The notes under the pieces were generated by a model, which saw only the letters and a program-made list of their open reading frames with translations, ran no database searches and was not told where the DNA came from. Positions 7,779 to 16,516 of a DNA stretch of 59,520 nt are shown here, piece by piece. The translations under genes were made by a program, and so were the position numbers. The stretch lies in NCBI GenBank assembly GCA_017474385.1, contig JAFVHU010000122.1, positions 1 through 59,520 of the forward strand, in the 5' to 3' direction. The DNA is from Afipia sp. Its GTDB lineage: Bacteria > Pseudomonadota > Alphaproteobacteria > Rhizobiales > Xanthobacteraceae. How positions within the stretch are numbered: position 1 is the first letter of the stretch; every line of letters begins with the position of its first letter.

Positions 7779-8393
7779 CTAGCGCGCCCGTGTCAGGGCG
7801 AGCCAGATGCCGCCGCCGATCATGAAGCCGCCGGAGATGCGCGACACCAGCCGCACCCGCCGCGCCGACAGCAGCTTGCCTGCACGGCCCGCCAGCAGCG
7901 CGTAGGCGCCGTCGGACAGGGCTGCGATCACCGTGAAGGTGACGCCAAGCAATGCCACCTGAGGCAGATGATCCTGCTGCATGTCGACGAACTGCGGAAT
8001 GAACGCGCCGAAGAACACCAGCACCTTCGGATTGCTGAGCAGCACCAGAAAACCCTGAAGGAAGAATCCGCCGCGCGGTGGCGGCGGCGCGTCGGTTGCC
8101 GATAGCGCGCCGCTCGACCGGAACAGCTTGATGCCGAGCCAAACGAGATACGCCGCGCCGGCGAACCGCACCCACTCGAACCAGTAGCCCATCGTCGCCA
8201 TCAGCGATGTCAGGCCGACGGCGATGATCCCGATAATGATCACAAGTCCCACCTGCGCGCCGGCAATATTGGTGAGCGCCGCACGAGTGCCGTAGCGAAG
8301 GCCGTTGGCGATCACGAGCGTGACGATCGGACCCGGCAGGATCGCGAGCGCGACACAGGCGGCGACATAGGCAAGATAGACCTGAAGCGACAT
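7779..8393 (-). CDS. LysE/RhtB family amino-acid exporter
   Basis: A 204-residue inner-membrane protein of the LysE superfamily. The N-terminus AILPGPIVTLVIANGLRYGTRAAL carries the family's first-helix Pro-Gly-Pro and the following basic loop. About six membrane segments can be drawn. GFLVLLSNPKVLVFFGAFIPQF is the conserved Asn-Pro-Lys motif of the third segment. It probably exports an amino acid or small metabolite. It ends 4 bp from the convergent amidohydrolase and is divergent from the ArsR gene. Confidence 0.9.
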   Translation of the reverse strand: MSLQVYLAYVAACVALAILPGPIVTLVIANGLRYGTRAALTNIAGAQVGLVIIIGIIAVGLTSLMATMGYWFEWVRFAGAAYLVWLGIKLFRSSGALSATDAPPPPRGGFFLQGFLVLLSNPKVLVFFGAFIPQFVDMQQDHLPQVALLGVTFTVIAALSDGAYALLAGRAGKLLSARRVRLVSRISGGFMIGGGIWLALTRAR

Positions 8394-8484
8394 GAAATTC
8401 TCCGATGCGTGAGGCGCATCAAAGGATCAGACGCCGCGCAAAAGCAAGCGGTCCAGCCGGCGCGCAAATGATTTCGGTCGTCGC

Positions 8485-8514
8485 TTGACATGCAACCATT
8501 TGGTTGCCTATTAT
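8485..8514 (+). promoter_or_regulatory. ArsR-type promoter with palindromic operator
   Basis: TTGACA (8485-8490) and TATTAT (8509-8514) are 18 bp apart. The spacer holds a perfect palindrome, GCAACCA-TT-TGGTTGC (8492-8507). The start codon at 8522 lies where transcription should begin, so the mRNA is probably leaderless. The placement fits autorepression by the ArsR protein. Confidence 0.75.
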
Positions 8515-8521
8515 TCCGGCC

Positions 8522-8836
8522 ATGGACGAGGTCTTCAAGGCACTTGCGGACGCATCGCGGCGCTCATTGCTGGACCGGCTTCACGCCCGCAACGGGCAGA
8601 CATTGGTTGAGCTTTGCGACGGCCTCGCCATGACGCGGCAGGCCGTGACCAAGCATCTCGGGATTCTTGAAGACGCCAATCTCGTGACCACGCTCAAACA
8701 CGGCCGCGAGAAGCTGCACTACCTCAATCCCGTTCCGATCCATGAGATCGGCGAACGATGGATCAGGAAATTCGAGCGCAGCAAGCTCGCCGCGCTCAGC
8801 GAACTCAAACGTCAACTGGAGAAGCGTGATGCGTAA
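8522..8836 (+). CDS. ArsR family transcriptional regulator
   Basis: A 104-residue winged-helix repressor. Its recognition region is MTRQAVTKHLGILEDANLV, and the wing is TTLKHGREKLHYLNPVPI. There is no Cys-rich metal motif, so it belongs to the non-metal branch usually paired with SRPBCC proteins, as here. I choose the ATG at 8522 (MDEVFKALADASRR); an upstream start would overlap the promoter. No Shine-Dalgarno is visible, consistent with a leaderless message. It overlaps the following gene by 8 bp. Confidence 0.92.
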   Translation: MDEVFKALADASRRSLLDRLHARNGQTLVELCDGLAMTRQAVTKHLGILEDANLVTTLKHGREKLHYLNPVPIHEIGERWIRKFERSKLAALSELKRQLEKRDA

Positions 8837-9329
8837 ACCCGAATTCGTCTATGTGACTTTCATCAAGACCACGCCGGAGAAACTCTGGCATGCCCTGACC
8901 AACACGGCATTCACCGAAAGCTACTGGTTCGGTTGCAGCCTGACCTCGGACTGGAAGGTCGGCTCGCGCATGCATATGGACAGGGCCGGCAAGGTGGTGA
9001 ACGAGGGCTTTGTGCTCGAATCCGATCCGCCGCGCCGGCTGTCCTATAGCTGGCTGTCGGTTTTCGATGCAGAGATGATCAAGGAACGCCCCTCGCGCGT
9101 GACGTTCGTGCTTGAGCCCAGCGACGGCGCGGTCAAGCTCACCGTGACCCACGAGGATTTCGCGGAGGGCAGCAAGACACTGCCGAGCATTTCCGAAGGC
9201 TGGCCGCTGGTCCTCTCCAGCCTCAAGAGCGTGCTGGAAACCGGAAAACCGCTGGCGATCAAAATGGAGCCGCCGAAGCGGATGCTGGAGGCACTGAAGA
9301 AGCTGGGGATTAAAGTGCCGGGAGTGTAA
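8829..9329 (+). CDS. SRPBCC/AHSA1 domain protein
   Basis: A 166-residue START-like (AHSA1) protein. The N-terminus FVYVTFIKTTPEKLWHALTN and the late GWPLVLSSLKSVLETGKPL are typical of the family, whose deep cavity binds hydrophobic ligands. The start ATG lies inside the end of the ArsR gene, so translation is coupled. The ArsR-SRPBCC pair is common, but the ligand and role are generally unknown. Confidence 0.9.
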   Translation: MRKPEFVYVTFIKTTPEKLWHALTNTAFTESYWFGCSLTSDWKVGSRMHMDRAGKVVNEGFVLESDPPRRLSYSWLSVFDAEMIKERPSRVTFVLEPSDGAVKLTVTHEDFAEGSKTLPSISEGWPLVLSSLKSVLETGKPLAIKMEPPKRMLEALKKLGIKVPGV

Positions 9330-9349
9330 CGTCGGCTCCATCCTCAATC

Positions 9350-9423
9350 GTCATACGCGGGCTTGACCCGCGTATCCATTCTGTTTCGAAAAGATGGATT
9401 GCCGGGTCAAGCCCGGCAATGAC
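9350..9423. repeat. Palindromic repeat, GTCAT...GGGCTTGACCC type, copy 1
   Basis: A long inverted repeat. GTCAT, GCGGGCTTGACCCGC and ATCCAT on the left mirror ATGGAT, GCCGGGTCAAGCCCGGC and ATGAC on the right. The same element recurs at 16422-16496. Short intergenic palindromes of this type are abundant in Bradyrhizobium relatives. It lies between convergent genes. Confidence 0.9.
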
Positions 9424-9443
9424 GAATTCGGTTGATCGACTTG

Positions 9444-11054
9444 CTAACCCAGTGCCCGCAACTCCCGCCGCAGCACCTTGCCCGTCGCCGTCATCGGCAA
9501 GGTGTCCGCGAACTGGATGTGGCGCGGATATTCGTGGGCCGCGAGCTGCACCTTGACGAAGTCCTGAATTTCCTTTGCGAGCGCGTCGCTCGCCGCAAAT
9601 CCCGGACGCAGCACGATCCAGGCCTTGATCGCCTCGGTCCGGATCGGATCCGGAATCCCGACCACGGCGGACATCGCCACCGCCGGATGCTTCATCAAGG
9701 TATGCTCGATCTCCGCCGGACCGATCCGATAGCCTGCGCTGGTGATGACGTCGTCCTCGCGGCTGACGTACCAGAAGTAGCCGTCGTCATCCTGCACACC
9801 GAGATCGCCGGTGAGCAGAAAGCCGCCAGCATATTTCTTCGCGGTGGCCTCCGGGTTCTTCCAGTATTCGATCATCGTCACCGGATTGGGCACGCGCACG
9901 CCGACAATGCCGCGCGCATTGCGCGGCTGTTCCTCGCCGCGCTCGTCGACGATGCGGACATCGAAGCCCGGCGTCGGCTTGCCCATCGACCCCGGCTTGA
10001 TCGGAAACAGTTTCGAATTGTTGGCCAGTACCAGATTGCATTCGGTCTGGCCGTAGATCTCGTGCACATCGACGCCGAATGTGGTGCGCACCCACTCGAT
10101 CAGTTCGGCGCCGAGCGACTCGCCGCCGGAGAAGATGCTGCGCAGCTTCACGCCGTCATGCTTGACGTCCGCCTGACGCATCAGCTTCAGCGCGGTCGGC
10201 GGCAAAAATACATTGCGCACGCCGTGATCCGCCATCAGTTGCATCGCCGCCTGCGGCTCGAACTTCCTGGCGCGATAGCCAAGCATCGGCACGCCGTGAT
10301 ACCAGGCCGGGAACAGCGCATCGAACAATCCGCCGATCCAGGCCCAGTCCGCCGGCGTCCACATCAGGTCATCCGGCTTCGGAAAGAAGTCGTGCGCCAT
10401 CTCGACATTCGGCAGATGGCCGAGCAGCACCCGATGGGCATGCAGCGCGCCCTTGGGATTCCCGGTCGTGCCCGAGGTGTAGATGATGATGGCGGGATCG
10501 TCCGCGCTAGTCTCGACCGGCGCAAAATCCTCCGAGGCATCCTCGATGGTCTGCCAGAACGATTTCGCACCGGCATGGATCGCGCCGCTGGTCACATAGA
10601 TGTCCTGCAAGTGCGGCAGGCGATCGCGGATTTTCGATAGCTTGTCCCAGCCGCCCTCGTCGGTGATGACCGCCCTCGCCCCGCTGTTCGACAGCCGGAA
10701 TTCCAGCCCATCCTCGCCGAACAGCGTGAACAGCGGCACCGACACGCAACCGGAGCGAAATGCGGCGAGATGCGCAATCGGCAATTCCACCGACTGCGAC
10801 AGGAACACGGCGACGCGGTCGCCGCGCTTAAGGCCATCGGCCTTCAGCACATTGGCGAAGCTCTTGGACAGGGCGCTGATCTCGTCGAACGACAGCTTCT
10901 GCGTGCCGCCGTCTTCATCCACATAGATCAGCGCGAGCCTGCCGGAGCCATCGGCGTGCCGGTCGCACGCAGCCGTCGCGATATTGAACGTCGCCGGAAT
11001 GTCCCAGCGGAAATTCTTGTAGAGATCGTCGTAGTTGTCGGTTTCGGTGAGCAT
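9444..11054 (-). CDS. AMP-forming acyl-CoA synthetase (acetyl-CoA synthetase-like)
   Basis: A 536-residue adenylate-forming enzyme that activates a carboxylic acid as acyl-AMP and transfers it to CoA. Core motifs: IIIYTSGTTGNPKGALHAHR (P-loop), EIYGQTECN, LLTGDLGVQDDDGYFWYVSR, and the C-terminal lysine motif LPMTATGKVLRREL. The N-terminal FRWDIPATFNIA resembles medium-chain (MACS) acyl-CoA synthetases. Start is the ATG at 11054; a longer frame runs into an intergenic repeat. The acyl specificity cannot be read from sequence. Confidence 0.9.
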   Translation of the reverse strand: MLTETDNYDDLYKNFRWDIPATFNIATAACDRHADGSGRLALIYVDEDGGTQKLSFDEISALSKSFANVLKADGLKRGDRVAVFLSQSVELPIAHLAAFRSGCVSVPLFTLFGEDGLEFRLSNSGARAVITDEGGWDKLSKIRDRLPHLQDIYVTSGAIHAGAKSFWQTIEDASEDFAPVETSADDPAIIIYTSGTTGNPKGALHAHRVLLGHLPNVEMAHDFFPKPDDLMWTPADWAWIGGLFDALFPAWYHGVPMLGYRARKFEPQAAMQLMADHGVRNVFLPPTALKLMRQADVKHDGVKLRSIFSGGESLGAELIEWVRTTFGVDVHEIYGQTECNLVLANNSKLFPIKPGSMGKPTPGFDVRIVDERGEEQPRNARGIVGVRVPNPVTMIEYWKNPEATAKKYAGGFLLTGDLGVQDDDGYFWYVSREDDVITSAGYRIGPAEIEHTLMKHPAVAMSAVVGIPDPIRTEAIKAWIVLRPGFAASDALAKEIQDFVKVQLAAHEYPRHIQFADTLPMTATGKVLRRELRALG

Positions 11055-11099
11055 GACGGAGTCTTCCAGAGGCAAAACGACACGTCGTCTGACTTTCAC

Positions 11100-11229
11100 C
11101 TCTCCCCGTTTACGGGGAGAGGTCGAAGACCGAGCGTAGCGAGGTTTTCGGGTGAGGGGCAATTGCGAGGGCGGCCCCTCACCCGCTCACCTGAAGGCTC
11201 GCGACCTCTCCCCGCTTGCGGGGAGAGGT
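11100..11229. repeat. CTCTCCCCG-type palindromic repeat cluster
   Basis: Three nested palindromes: CTCTCCCCG/CGGGGAGAG (11100-11121), GTGAGGGGC/GCCCCTCAC (11152-11182) and CCTCTCCCCGC/GCGGGGAGAGG (11206-11229). The same CTCTCCCCGC motif recurs at 39155-39313. It fills the gap between yqeY and the acyl-CoA synthetase. Confidence 0.85.
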
Positions 11230-11241
11230 AAAGAAAAGCAA

Positions 11242-11697
11242 TCACCCCGCCAGCGCGGCCTTCACCAATCCGCTGGCCTTGCCGAAATCCATCTGGCCGG
11301 CGTATTTCGCCTTCAGCGCGGCGATCACCTTGCCCATGTCCTTCATGCTGGAGGCGCCGGTCTCGGTGACGGTGGCGGCGATGGCGGCCTTCACCTCGTC
11401 GTCCGACATCTGCTTCGGCAGATAGGCCGAGATCACCGCGATCTCCTCGCGCTCCTGCGCGGCGAGTTCCGGGCGGCCGCCCTTGTCATACAGTTCGACC
11501 GATTCCTGGCGCTGCTTGATCATCTTCTGCAGCACGCCAAGAATGTCCTCGTCGGACAGAGGCGGTTTGCCCTGCCCGCGCGCCTCGATGTCCGAGTTCT
11601 TCAGCGTCGAGTTGACCATGCGCAGCGTCGAGAGCTTGCGCTCGTCCTTCGCCTTCATCGCGTCCTTGACGGCGTTGTTGATGTCATCGCGCAGCAT
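11242..11697 (-). CDS. GatB/YqeY domain protein
   Basis: A 151-residue stand-alone YqeY protein, homologous to the tail domain of the amidotransferase GatB. It matches the family throughout: MLRDDINNAVKDAMKAKD, RKLSTLRMVNSTLKN, MIKQRQESVELYDKGGRPEL, ISAYLPKQMSDDEV and MGKVIAALKAKYAGQMDF. GatB-tail domains bind tRNA, but the function of the free protein is not settled. In related genomes it lies near dnaG/rpoD and carAB, as here. Confidence 0.93.
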   Translation of the reverse strand: MLRDDINNAVKDAMKAKDERKLSTLRMVNSTLKNSDIEARGQGKPPLSDEDILGVLQKMIKQRQESVELYDKGGRPELAAQEREEIAVISAYLPKQMSDDEVKAAIAATVTETGASSMKDMGKVIAALKAKYAGQMDFGKASGLVKAALAG

Positions 11698-11769
11698 CGG
11701 TCTCTCCCTCGCGGCAAATCAGATTGCCGTTCATTTAGGTCGTTTTGCGAGCCCGCACAACCAACGCCG

Positions 11770-12471
11770 TCACATCTCCAGCCAATCGCGCAGTGCAGCG
11801 GTCACGGCTTCCGGCTGCTCGATCGGCGACAGATGCCCGCAATCCGCCACCGTGATGAGCTTCGCGCCTGCGATACCGTTCGCGATCTCGACCGACATCC
11901 GGCTCGGAACACTGTTGTCTGTATCGCTGGTCATGACCAGCGTCGGGCATTTGATCGCCGCCAGCATCGGCCGCGAGTCCGCCCGCGTCATGATCGCCTC
12001 CACCTGCCAGACGAAGGCATCGGGTCCGGTATCGTCCGCCATGTCGGTCACGATGGCCTTCAGACGTGCGTCATTGGCCCGCGACGGATGCACGGCGCCG
12101 GCAAACATCGCGTCCATCATCGCGCGGTAGCCGCCCTGCTTCACCTTTGCGATCAGGCCGCGCCAGAACTCGGCGAACGCCGGCGTCTCGGGATGCGCAT
12201 AGGTGTTGAGCAGCGCCAGCCGCGCGATGCGCTCGGGCGCCTGCCGGAACATCTCGAACACGATAGCACCGCCCATCGAATGGCCCGCGAGCGCAAAACG
12301 CAACGGCGCTTCCATCAGAATGCGCCGCGCGATCGCCGCCATGTCGCCGCCGCGGGCGTGGTTGGCGAGAAACACCGGCCCTCTCCGCCATAATGCGGGA
12401 ATCTGCGGATCGTAGATACGCGACGAACACGCAAGGCCGGGAACGAGCACGACGGGAAGCGCGCCGGTCAT
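11770..12471 (-). CDS. Alpha/beta hydrolase, tandem copy 2
   Basis: A 233-residue alpha/beta hydrolase. The nucleophile is Ser65 in LAGHSMGGAIVF, with an oxyanion segment LVPGLACSSR, a late Asp in MTSDTDNSVPS and the catalytic His in VADCGHLSPIE. I use the ATG at 12471, which gives exactly the length of the upstream paralogue. A GTG at 12480 overlapping that gene's stop (GTGA) is an alternative and would couple translation. It is very similar to its neighbour along its whole length. The substrate is unknown. Confidence 0.85.
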   Translation of the reverse strand: MTGALPVVLVPGLACSSRIYDPQIPALWRRGPVFLANHARGGDMAAIARRILMEAPLRFALAGHSMGGAIVFEMFRQAPERIARLALLNTYAHPETPAFAEFWRGLIAKVKQGGYRAMMDAMFAGAVHPSRANDARLKAIVTDMADDTGPDAFVWQVEAIMTRADSRPMLAAIKCPTLVMTSDTDNSVPSRMSVEIANGIAGAKLITVADCGHLSPIEQPEAVTAALRDWLEM

Positions 12472-12476
12472 GAAGG

Positions 12477-13178
12477 TCACATCTCCAGCCAGTCGAGCAG
12501 CGCATCGGTCACCGCCTGCGGCTTCTCAAGCTGCGTGAGATGACCGCAATCCTGAATGGTGACCAGCTTCGCGCCCGGAATGGCGCTCGCGATCTCGCTT
12601 GATGCATCGGGCGGCATCATGTTGTCGGTGTCGCTGGTCAGGACCAGCGTCGGGCACTTGATCGTCGCCAGCGTCGGACGGGAGTCGATGCGCCCCGTGA
12701 TCGCCTCGAGTTGCCAGACGAAGGCATCGGGACCGACATCGTCCGCCATGTCGAGAACGATGCGATGCAGATGCTCGTCGCGCGCCAGCGCGGGATGCAC
12801 GAAGTTCGCAAACAGGCGGTCCATCACGGCACGATAGCCGCCCTGCTTCACTTCCTGGATCATCACCCGCCGCTTCTCGGTGACCTCCGGCGCTTCGGGC
12901 CGCGCCGATGTGTTCAGGAAGGCCAGCCGTGAAATGCGCTCGGGGGCCTGACGGAACATTTCAAAGATGATGTAGCCGCCCATCGAATGGCCCGCGAGCG
13001 CGAAGCGCAGCGGCGCTTCGGCGAGAATGCGCCGCGCGATCGCGGCCATGTCGCCGCCGCGGGCATGGTTGGCGATGAACACCGGACCTTGCCGCCACAG
13101 CGACGGAATCTGCGGATCATAAATCCGCGGCGAACACGCAAGACCGGGAACCAGCACGACGGGAAGCGAATTGGGCAT
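12477..13178 (-). CDS. Alpha/beta hydrolase, tandem copy 1
   Basis: A 233-residue hydrolase nearly colinear with the following gene. Ser65 lies in LAGHSMGGYIIF, Asp in LTSDTDNMMPP and His in IQDCGHLTQLE. The ATG at 13178 (MPNSLPVVLVPG) matches the paralogue's start; a longer frame adds ten residues. Divergence between the copies is concentrated in the cap (about residues 95-140), the part that selects substrate. The pair looks like an old tandem duplication with specialised caps. Confidence 0.86.
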   Translation of the reverse strand: MPNSLPVVLVPGLACSPRIYDPQIPSLWRQGPVFIANHARGGDMAAIARRILAEAPLRFALAGHSMGGYIIFEMFRQAPERISRLAFLNTSARPEAPEVTEKRRVMIQEVKQGGYRAVMDRLFANFVHPALARDEHLHRIVLDMADDVGPDAFVWQLEAITGRIDSRPTLATIKCPTLVLTSDTDNMMPPDASSEIASAIPGAKLVTIQDCGHLTQLEKPQAVTDALLDWLEM

Positions 13179-13203
13179 GCAAACTCCGATACGTTTCCTG
13201 CTC

Positions 13204-13341
13204 GTCATCCTTCGAGGCTCGCAAGTGCTCGCACCTCAGGATGACGTCTTAACCTGTTTCGTCACCCTGAGGTGCCGTAGCCAACGGGTCCGCGCAAAGC
13301 GCGGCCCGATGATAAACTCCGCGAAGGCCTCGAAGGGCGAC
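13204..13341. repeat. Palindromic repeats, GTCATCCTTCGAGG and GTCACCCTGAGG types
   Basis: The first element (13204-13246) reads from CGTCATCC through TCGCAAGTGCTCGC to GGATGACG as an interrupted palindrome. The second (13261-13341) pairs GTCACCCTGAGG with CCTCGAAGGGCGAC. This is a familiar dispersed palindrome type in Nitrobacteraceae. It occupies the gap between two minus-strand genes. Confidence 0.75.
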
Positions 13342-13356
13342 GGCCCACTGTATCCA

Positions 13357-14949
13357 TCACGCCACGCCGCGCTTGCGGCCTTCCCAGTAAGGCGCGCGCA
13401 GCGCCTTGCGGTCAATCTTGCCGAGACCGGTCACGGGGATGACCTCGACGAAATCGATGGTCTTCGGCGACCACGGCGCGCCGCGCTTGTCCTTGACGTG
13501 CGCCTGCAACTCGGCGACGCCGCTGTTGGCGCCGGCCTTTAGCACCACAAAGCCCTTCACCGCCTCGCCCCACTTGTCGTCGGGAATGCCGATCACGGCG
13601 GCCGAGGCGACGGAGGGATGGGACATCAGCGCATCCTCGACCTCGCGCGGATAGATGTTGAAGCCGCCGGAGATGATCATGTCCTTGGTGCGGTCGACGA
13701 TATAGAAGTAGCCCTCCTCGTCCTTCACCGCGACGTCGCCGGTGTGCAGCCAGCCGCCTTTCAGGGTTTCGGCATTGGCCTCAGGGCGTTTCCAGTAGCC
13801 GTCCATCACCAGCGGGCCGCGCACGCAGATTTCGCCGGGCTCATTGATTCCGACCTCGCGCATCTCCGCGTCGAACAGCTTGACGTCGACGAAGGGACTG
13901 GCGCGGCCGCAGGAGCCGAGCCGCTGCGGCTTGGTTTCGTCGTGGTCGATCTTGCGCATCGAGGTGATGCATTGCGGCGCTTCGGTCTGGCCGTAAAGCT
14001 GCACGAACACCTTGCCGAAAATCTTCATGCCTTCGAGCAGGCGGTCCGGCGACATCGGCGCGGCGCCGTAGACGATCATTTCCAGCGACGACAGGTCATG
14101 CCGCTTGCGCAGGTCCTCGTTGTCGATCAGCGCGTAAATCAGCGTCGGCACCAGGAAGGTCGAGTTGATTTTTTCTGCCGCGACCACGCTGGCATAGACT
14201 TCGGGCTCGAAGCCCTGCACGAGGCGCATCAGGCCGCCGCGCATCATCACCGGAAACAGCGTGACGCCGGCGGCATGGCTGATCGGGGTCGCGGCGAGAA
14301 AGCGGATCTGTTCGGGCCAGTCCCAGTCCGAATAGAGCAGCAGCGTCATCGTCACCAGCGCACGATGCGGCAGCATCACGCCCTTGGAGCGGCCGGTGGT
14401 GCCGCCGGTGTAAGCCAGAAACGCGATCTCGTGGGACGAGCTTTCATCGACCAGCGGCGCAGCCTTGACGGTGGCGAGGTCCGGCATGATGTCGCGCACG
14501 CCGTCCATCGGCCCGATCGAGTAAATGTTCTTCAGCGACGGCACCCGGCTCTTGATGGCAAGGCCGCGCGGGCCGAACTTCGCGCCTTCGACGATCAGGA
14601 GATCGATTTCGGCGTCCTCGATGATGAAGGCGTGGTCGTCTTCCGCCGCCATCGGATGCAGCGGCGTATAACGCACGCCCATCACCAGCGCGGCGCAGAT
14701 CGCAGCCCAGGATTCGGCGCGGTTGCTGGCCAGTATGGAGAGCGCGCTGCCTTTCTTGAGGCCGAGCGAGCGAAACAGGCTGATGAAACGGCCGATGGTG
14801 TCGCCGAATTCGCGGTAGTTCCACCGCACCTTGCCGTCGGCGATGGCAGGCTGGTCGGCATACCGGCCCACTGCATTGACGATCATATTGCCGATCGTTC
14901 CGCCAGAGTGAAGGTGATGCAATTCCGGCGCAACGCCCGTCGAACTCAT
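13357..14949 (-). CDS. AMP-dependent acyl-CoA synthetase/ligase (FadD-like)
   Basis: A 530-residue adenylate-forming ligase of the long-chain or aromatic acyl-CoA synthetase branch. The motifs are in order: FLAYTGGTTGRSKGVMLPHR, QLYGQTEAPQCIT, GWLHTGDVAVKDEEGYFYIV, RTKDMIISGGFNIYPREVE and VTGLGKIDRKALR (catalytic Lys). The ATG at 14949 is used; 41 extra upstream codons read through a palindromic repeat. The organic acid activated is not determinable. It is divergent from carA. Confidence 0.9.
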   Translation of the reverse strand: MSSTGVAPELHHLHSGGTIGNMIVNAVGRYADQPAIADGKVRWNYREFGDTIGRFISLFRSLGLKKGSALSILASNRAESWAAICAALVMGVRYTPLHPMAAEDDHAFIIEDAEIDLLIVEGAKFGPRGLAIKSRVPSLKNIYSIGPMDGVRDIMPDLATVKAAPLVDESSSHEIAFLAYTGGTTGRSKGVMLPHRALVTMTLLLYSDWDWPEQIRFLAATPISHAAGVTLFPVMMRGGLMRLVQGFEPEVYASVVAAEKINSTFLVPTLIYALIDNEDLRKRHDLSSLEMIVYGAAPMSPDRLLEGMKIFGKVFVQLYGQTEAPQCITSMRKIDHDETKPQRLGSCGRASPFVDVKLFDAEMREVGINEPGEICVRGPLVMDGYWKRPEANAETLKGGWLHTGDVAVKDEEGYFYIVDRTKDMIISGGFNIYPREVEDALMSHPSVASAAVIGIPDDKWGEAVKGFVVLKAGANSGVAELQAHVKDKRGAPWSPKTIDFVEVIPVTGLGKIDRKALRAPYWEGRKRGVA

Positions 14950-14966
14950 GGATATGTCTCCTGCCA

Positions 14967-15014
14967 GAGCGCGATCAGCAAAAGTGGAAACCGGTTTTGC
15001 GTTCGATCGCGCTC
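14967..15014. repeat. GAGCGCGATC palindromic repeat
   Basis: GAGCGCGATC (14967-14976) is mirrored by GATCGCGCTC (15005-15014), with CAAAA/TTTTG inner arms around AAACCGG. It begins 18 bp upstream of the acyl-CoA ligase start and so would be in its 5' leader. Confidence 0.8.
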
Positions 15015-15124
15015 CTAAAATACCAGGGACGCTAGATCTTTTCGCCAAACCGCCCACACTTTGGCGGATCACGCGTTACCACAGCTCTTCGGCCGGCTGC
15101 GTGGGGGCGCAGATTAGGGTTCTC

Positions 15125-15138
15125 TTGACACCTGTCAA
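15125..15138. promoter_or_regulatory. Perfect palindrome TTGACA-CC-TGTCAA between ligase and carA
   Basis: Six-base arms with a two-base spacer form an exact palindrome in the 274-bp divergent gap. It lies 86 bp upstream of carA and 176 bp upstream of the ligase, and includes a TTGACA that could be a -35 element. It looks like an operator for a dimeric (TetR-like) repressor. No regulator gene is adjacent. Confidence 0.4.
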
Positions 15139-15223
15139 TTTTTTCAAAAACCCCAAAAAACCTCATGGAATACACGCGTTCCGCCTTTGACGCGCCGCGG
15201 CACAGAGGTTATGTGATGGGCTT

Positions 15224-16414
15224 ATGACCACATCAGATAATTCCTCAGCCTGGCCGGACCTGAAACCGACCGCGCTCCTCGTGCTCGCCGATGGCACCGT
15301 GCTGGAAGGCTTCGGCCTCGGCGCGGAAGGCCAGGCCGTTGGCGAAGTCTGCTTCAACACGGCGATGACCGGTTACGAGGAAATCCTCACCGATCCATCC
15401 TATGCCGGGCAGCTCATCACCTTCACATTTCCGCATATCGGGAATGTCGGCACCAACGACGAAGACATCGAAACGGTGAACATGGCGGCGACGCCGGGTG
15501 CGCGCGGCGTGATCCTGCGCGCGGGCATCACCGATCCGTCGAACTATCGCGCCGCCAAGCATCTCGATGCATGGCTGAAGGCGCGCGGCATCATCGGTCT
15601 CTCCGGCATCGACACCCGCGCGCTGACCGCGCTGATCCGCAGCAAGGGCATGCCCAATGCCGTGATCGCGCATTCGCAGAGCGGCAAGTTCGATCTGCAC
15701 GGCCTCAAGGAAGAGGCGCGCGAATGGCCCGGCCTCGAGGGCATGGATCTCGTGCCGATGGTGACCAGCACCCAGCGCTTCACCTGGGACGAGACCCCGT
15801 GGGAATGGGACAAGGGTTTCGGCAAGCAGGACAAGCCGGAGTTCAACGTCGTCGCCATCGACTACGGCATCAAGCGCAACATCCTGCGCCTCTTGGCGGG
15901 TGAAGGCTGCAAGGTCACCGTCGTCACCGCGAAGACCTCGGCCGAAGACATTCTGGCGATGAAGCCGGACGGCGTGTTCCTGTCCAATGGCCCCGGCGAT
16001 CCGGCGGCGACCGGCGAATATGCCGTGCCCGTCATCAAGAAGGTCATCGAGTCCGGCACGCCCACATTCGGGATTTGCCTCGGCCACCAGATGCTCGGCC
16101 TTGCCGTCGGCGGCAAGACCATGAAGATGCATCAGGGCCACCACGGCGCCAATCATCCGGTGAAGGACCTCACCACCGGCAAGGTCGAGATCACCTCGAT
16201 GAACCACGGCTTCGCGGTGGACAAGACCACGCTGCCGAACAACGTGACCCAGACGCACATTTCGCTGTTCGACGACTCGAACTGCGGCATCGCGCTGGAA
16301 GACAAGCCGGTGTTCTCGGTGCAGTACCATCCGGAGGCCTCACCCGGCCCGCGCGACTCGCACTATCTGTTCAGGCGGTTCGCGGACCTGATGCGCGAGA
16401 AGAAGCGGGCTTAA
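15224..16414 (+). CDS. carA: Carbamoyl-phosphate synthase small chain CarA
   Basis: The 396-residue glutaminase subunit hydrolyses glutamine and channels ammonia to CarB for arginine and pyrimidine synthesis. The N-terminal domain has [18 protein letters not shown] and the C-terminal class I amidotransferase domain has [11 protein letters not shown]. The nucleophile is Cys285 in [10 protein letters not shown], and the His-Glu pair is in [11 protein letters not shown]. It is separated from carB by 2.3 kb that hold an antiporter remnant, dps and a methyltransferase gene. Confidence 0.97.
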   Translation: MTTSDNSSAWPDLKPTALLVLADGTVLEGFGLGAEGQAVGEVCFNTAMTGYEEILTDPSYAGQLITFTFPHIGNVGTNDEDIETVNMAATPGARGVILRAGITDPSNYRAAKHLDAWLKARGIIGLSGIDTRALTALIRSKGMPNAVIAHSQSGKFDLHGLKEEAREWPGLEGMDLVPMVTSTQRFTWDETPWEWDKGFGKQDKPEFNVVAIDYGIKRNILRLLAGEGCKVTVVTAKTSAEDILAMKPDGVFLSNGPGDPAATGEYAVPVIKKVIESGTPTFGICLGHQMLGLAVGGKTMKMHQGHHGANHPVKDLTTGKVEITSMNHGFAVDKTTLPNNVTQTHISLFDDSNCGIALEDKPVFSVQYHPEASPGPRDSHYLFRRFADLMREKKRA

Positions 16415-16421
16415 TTTCTCT

Positions 16422-16496
16422 GTCATTGCCGGGCTTGACCCGGCAATCCATCTCTTTGGAAGAATGATGGATGCCCGGATCAAGTCCGGGCATGAC
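16422..16496. repeat. Palindromic repeat, GTCAT...GGGCTTGACCC type, copy 2
   Basis: GTCATTGCCGGGCTTGACC opens the left arm and GATGGATGCCCGG...CATGAC closes the right arm. The element is colinear with the one at 9350-9423. It lies just after the carA stop codon, between convergent reading frames. Confidence 0.9.
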
Positions 16497-16516
16497 AGTC
16501 AGCAAACCGGGCGGCC

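Noticed and set aside
9432-10640. A 402-codon frame antisense to the acyl-CoA synthetase (and a similar 466-codon frame at 13618-15018)
   Set aside because: Both lie wholly opposite well-supported adenylate-forming enzymes and show only antisense-type composition.
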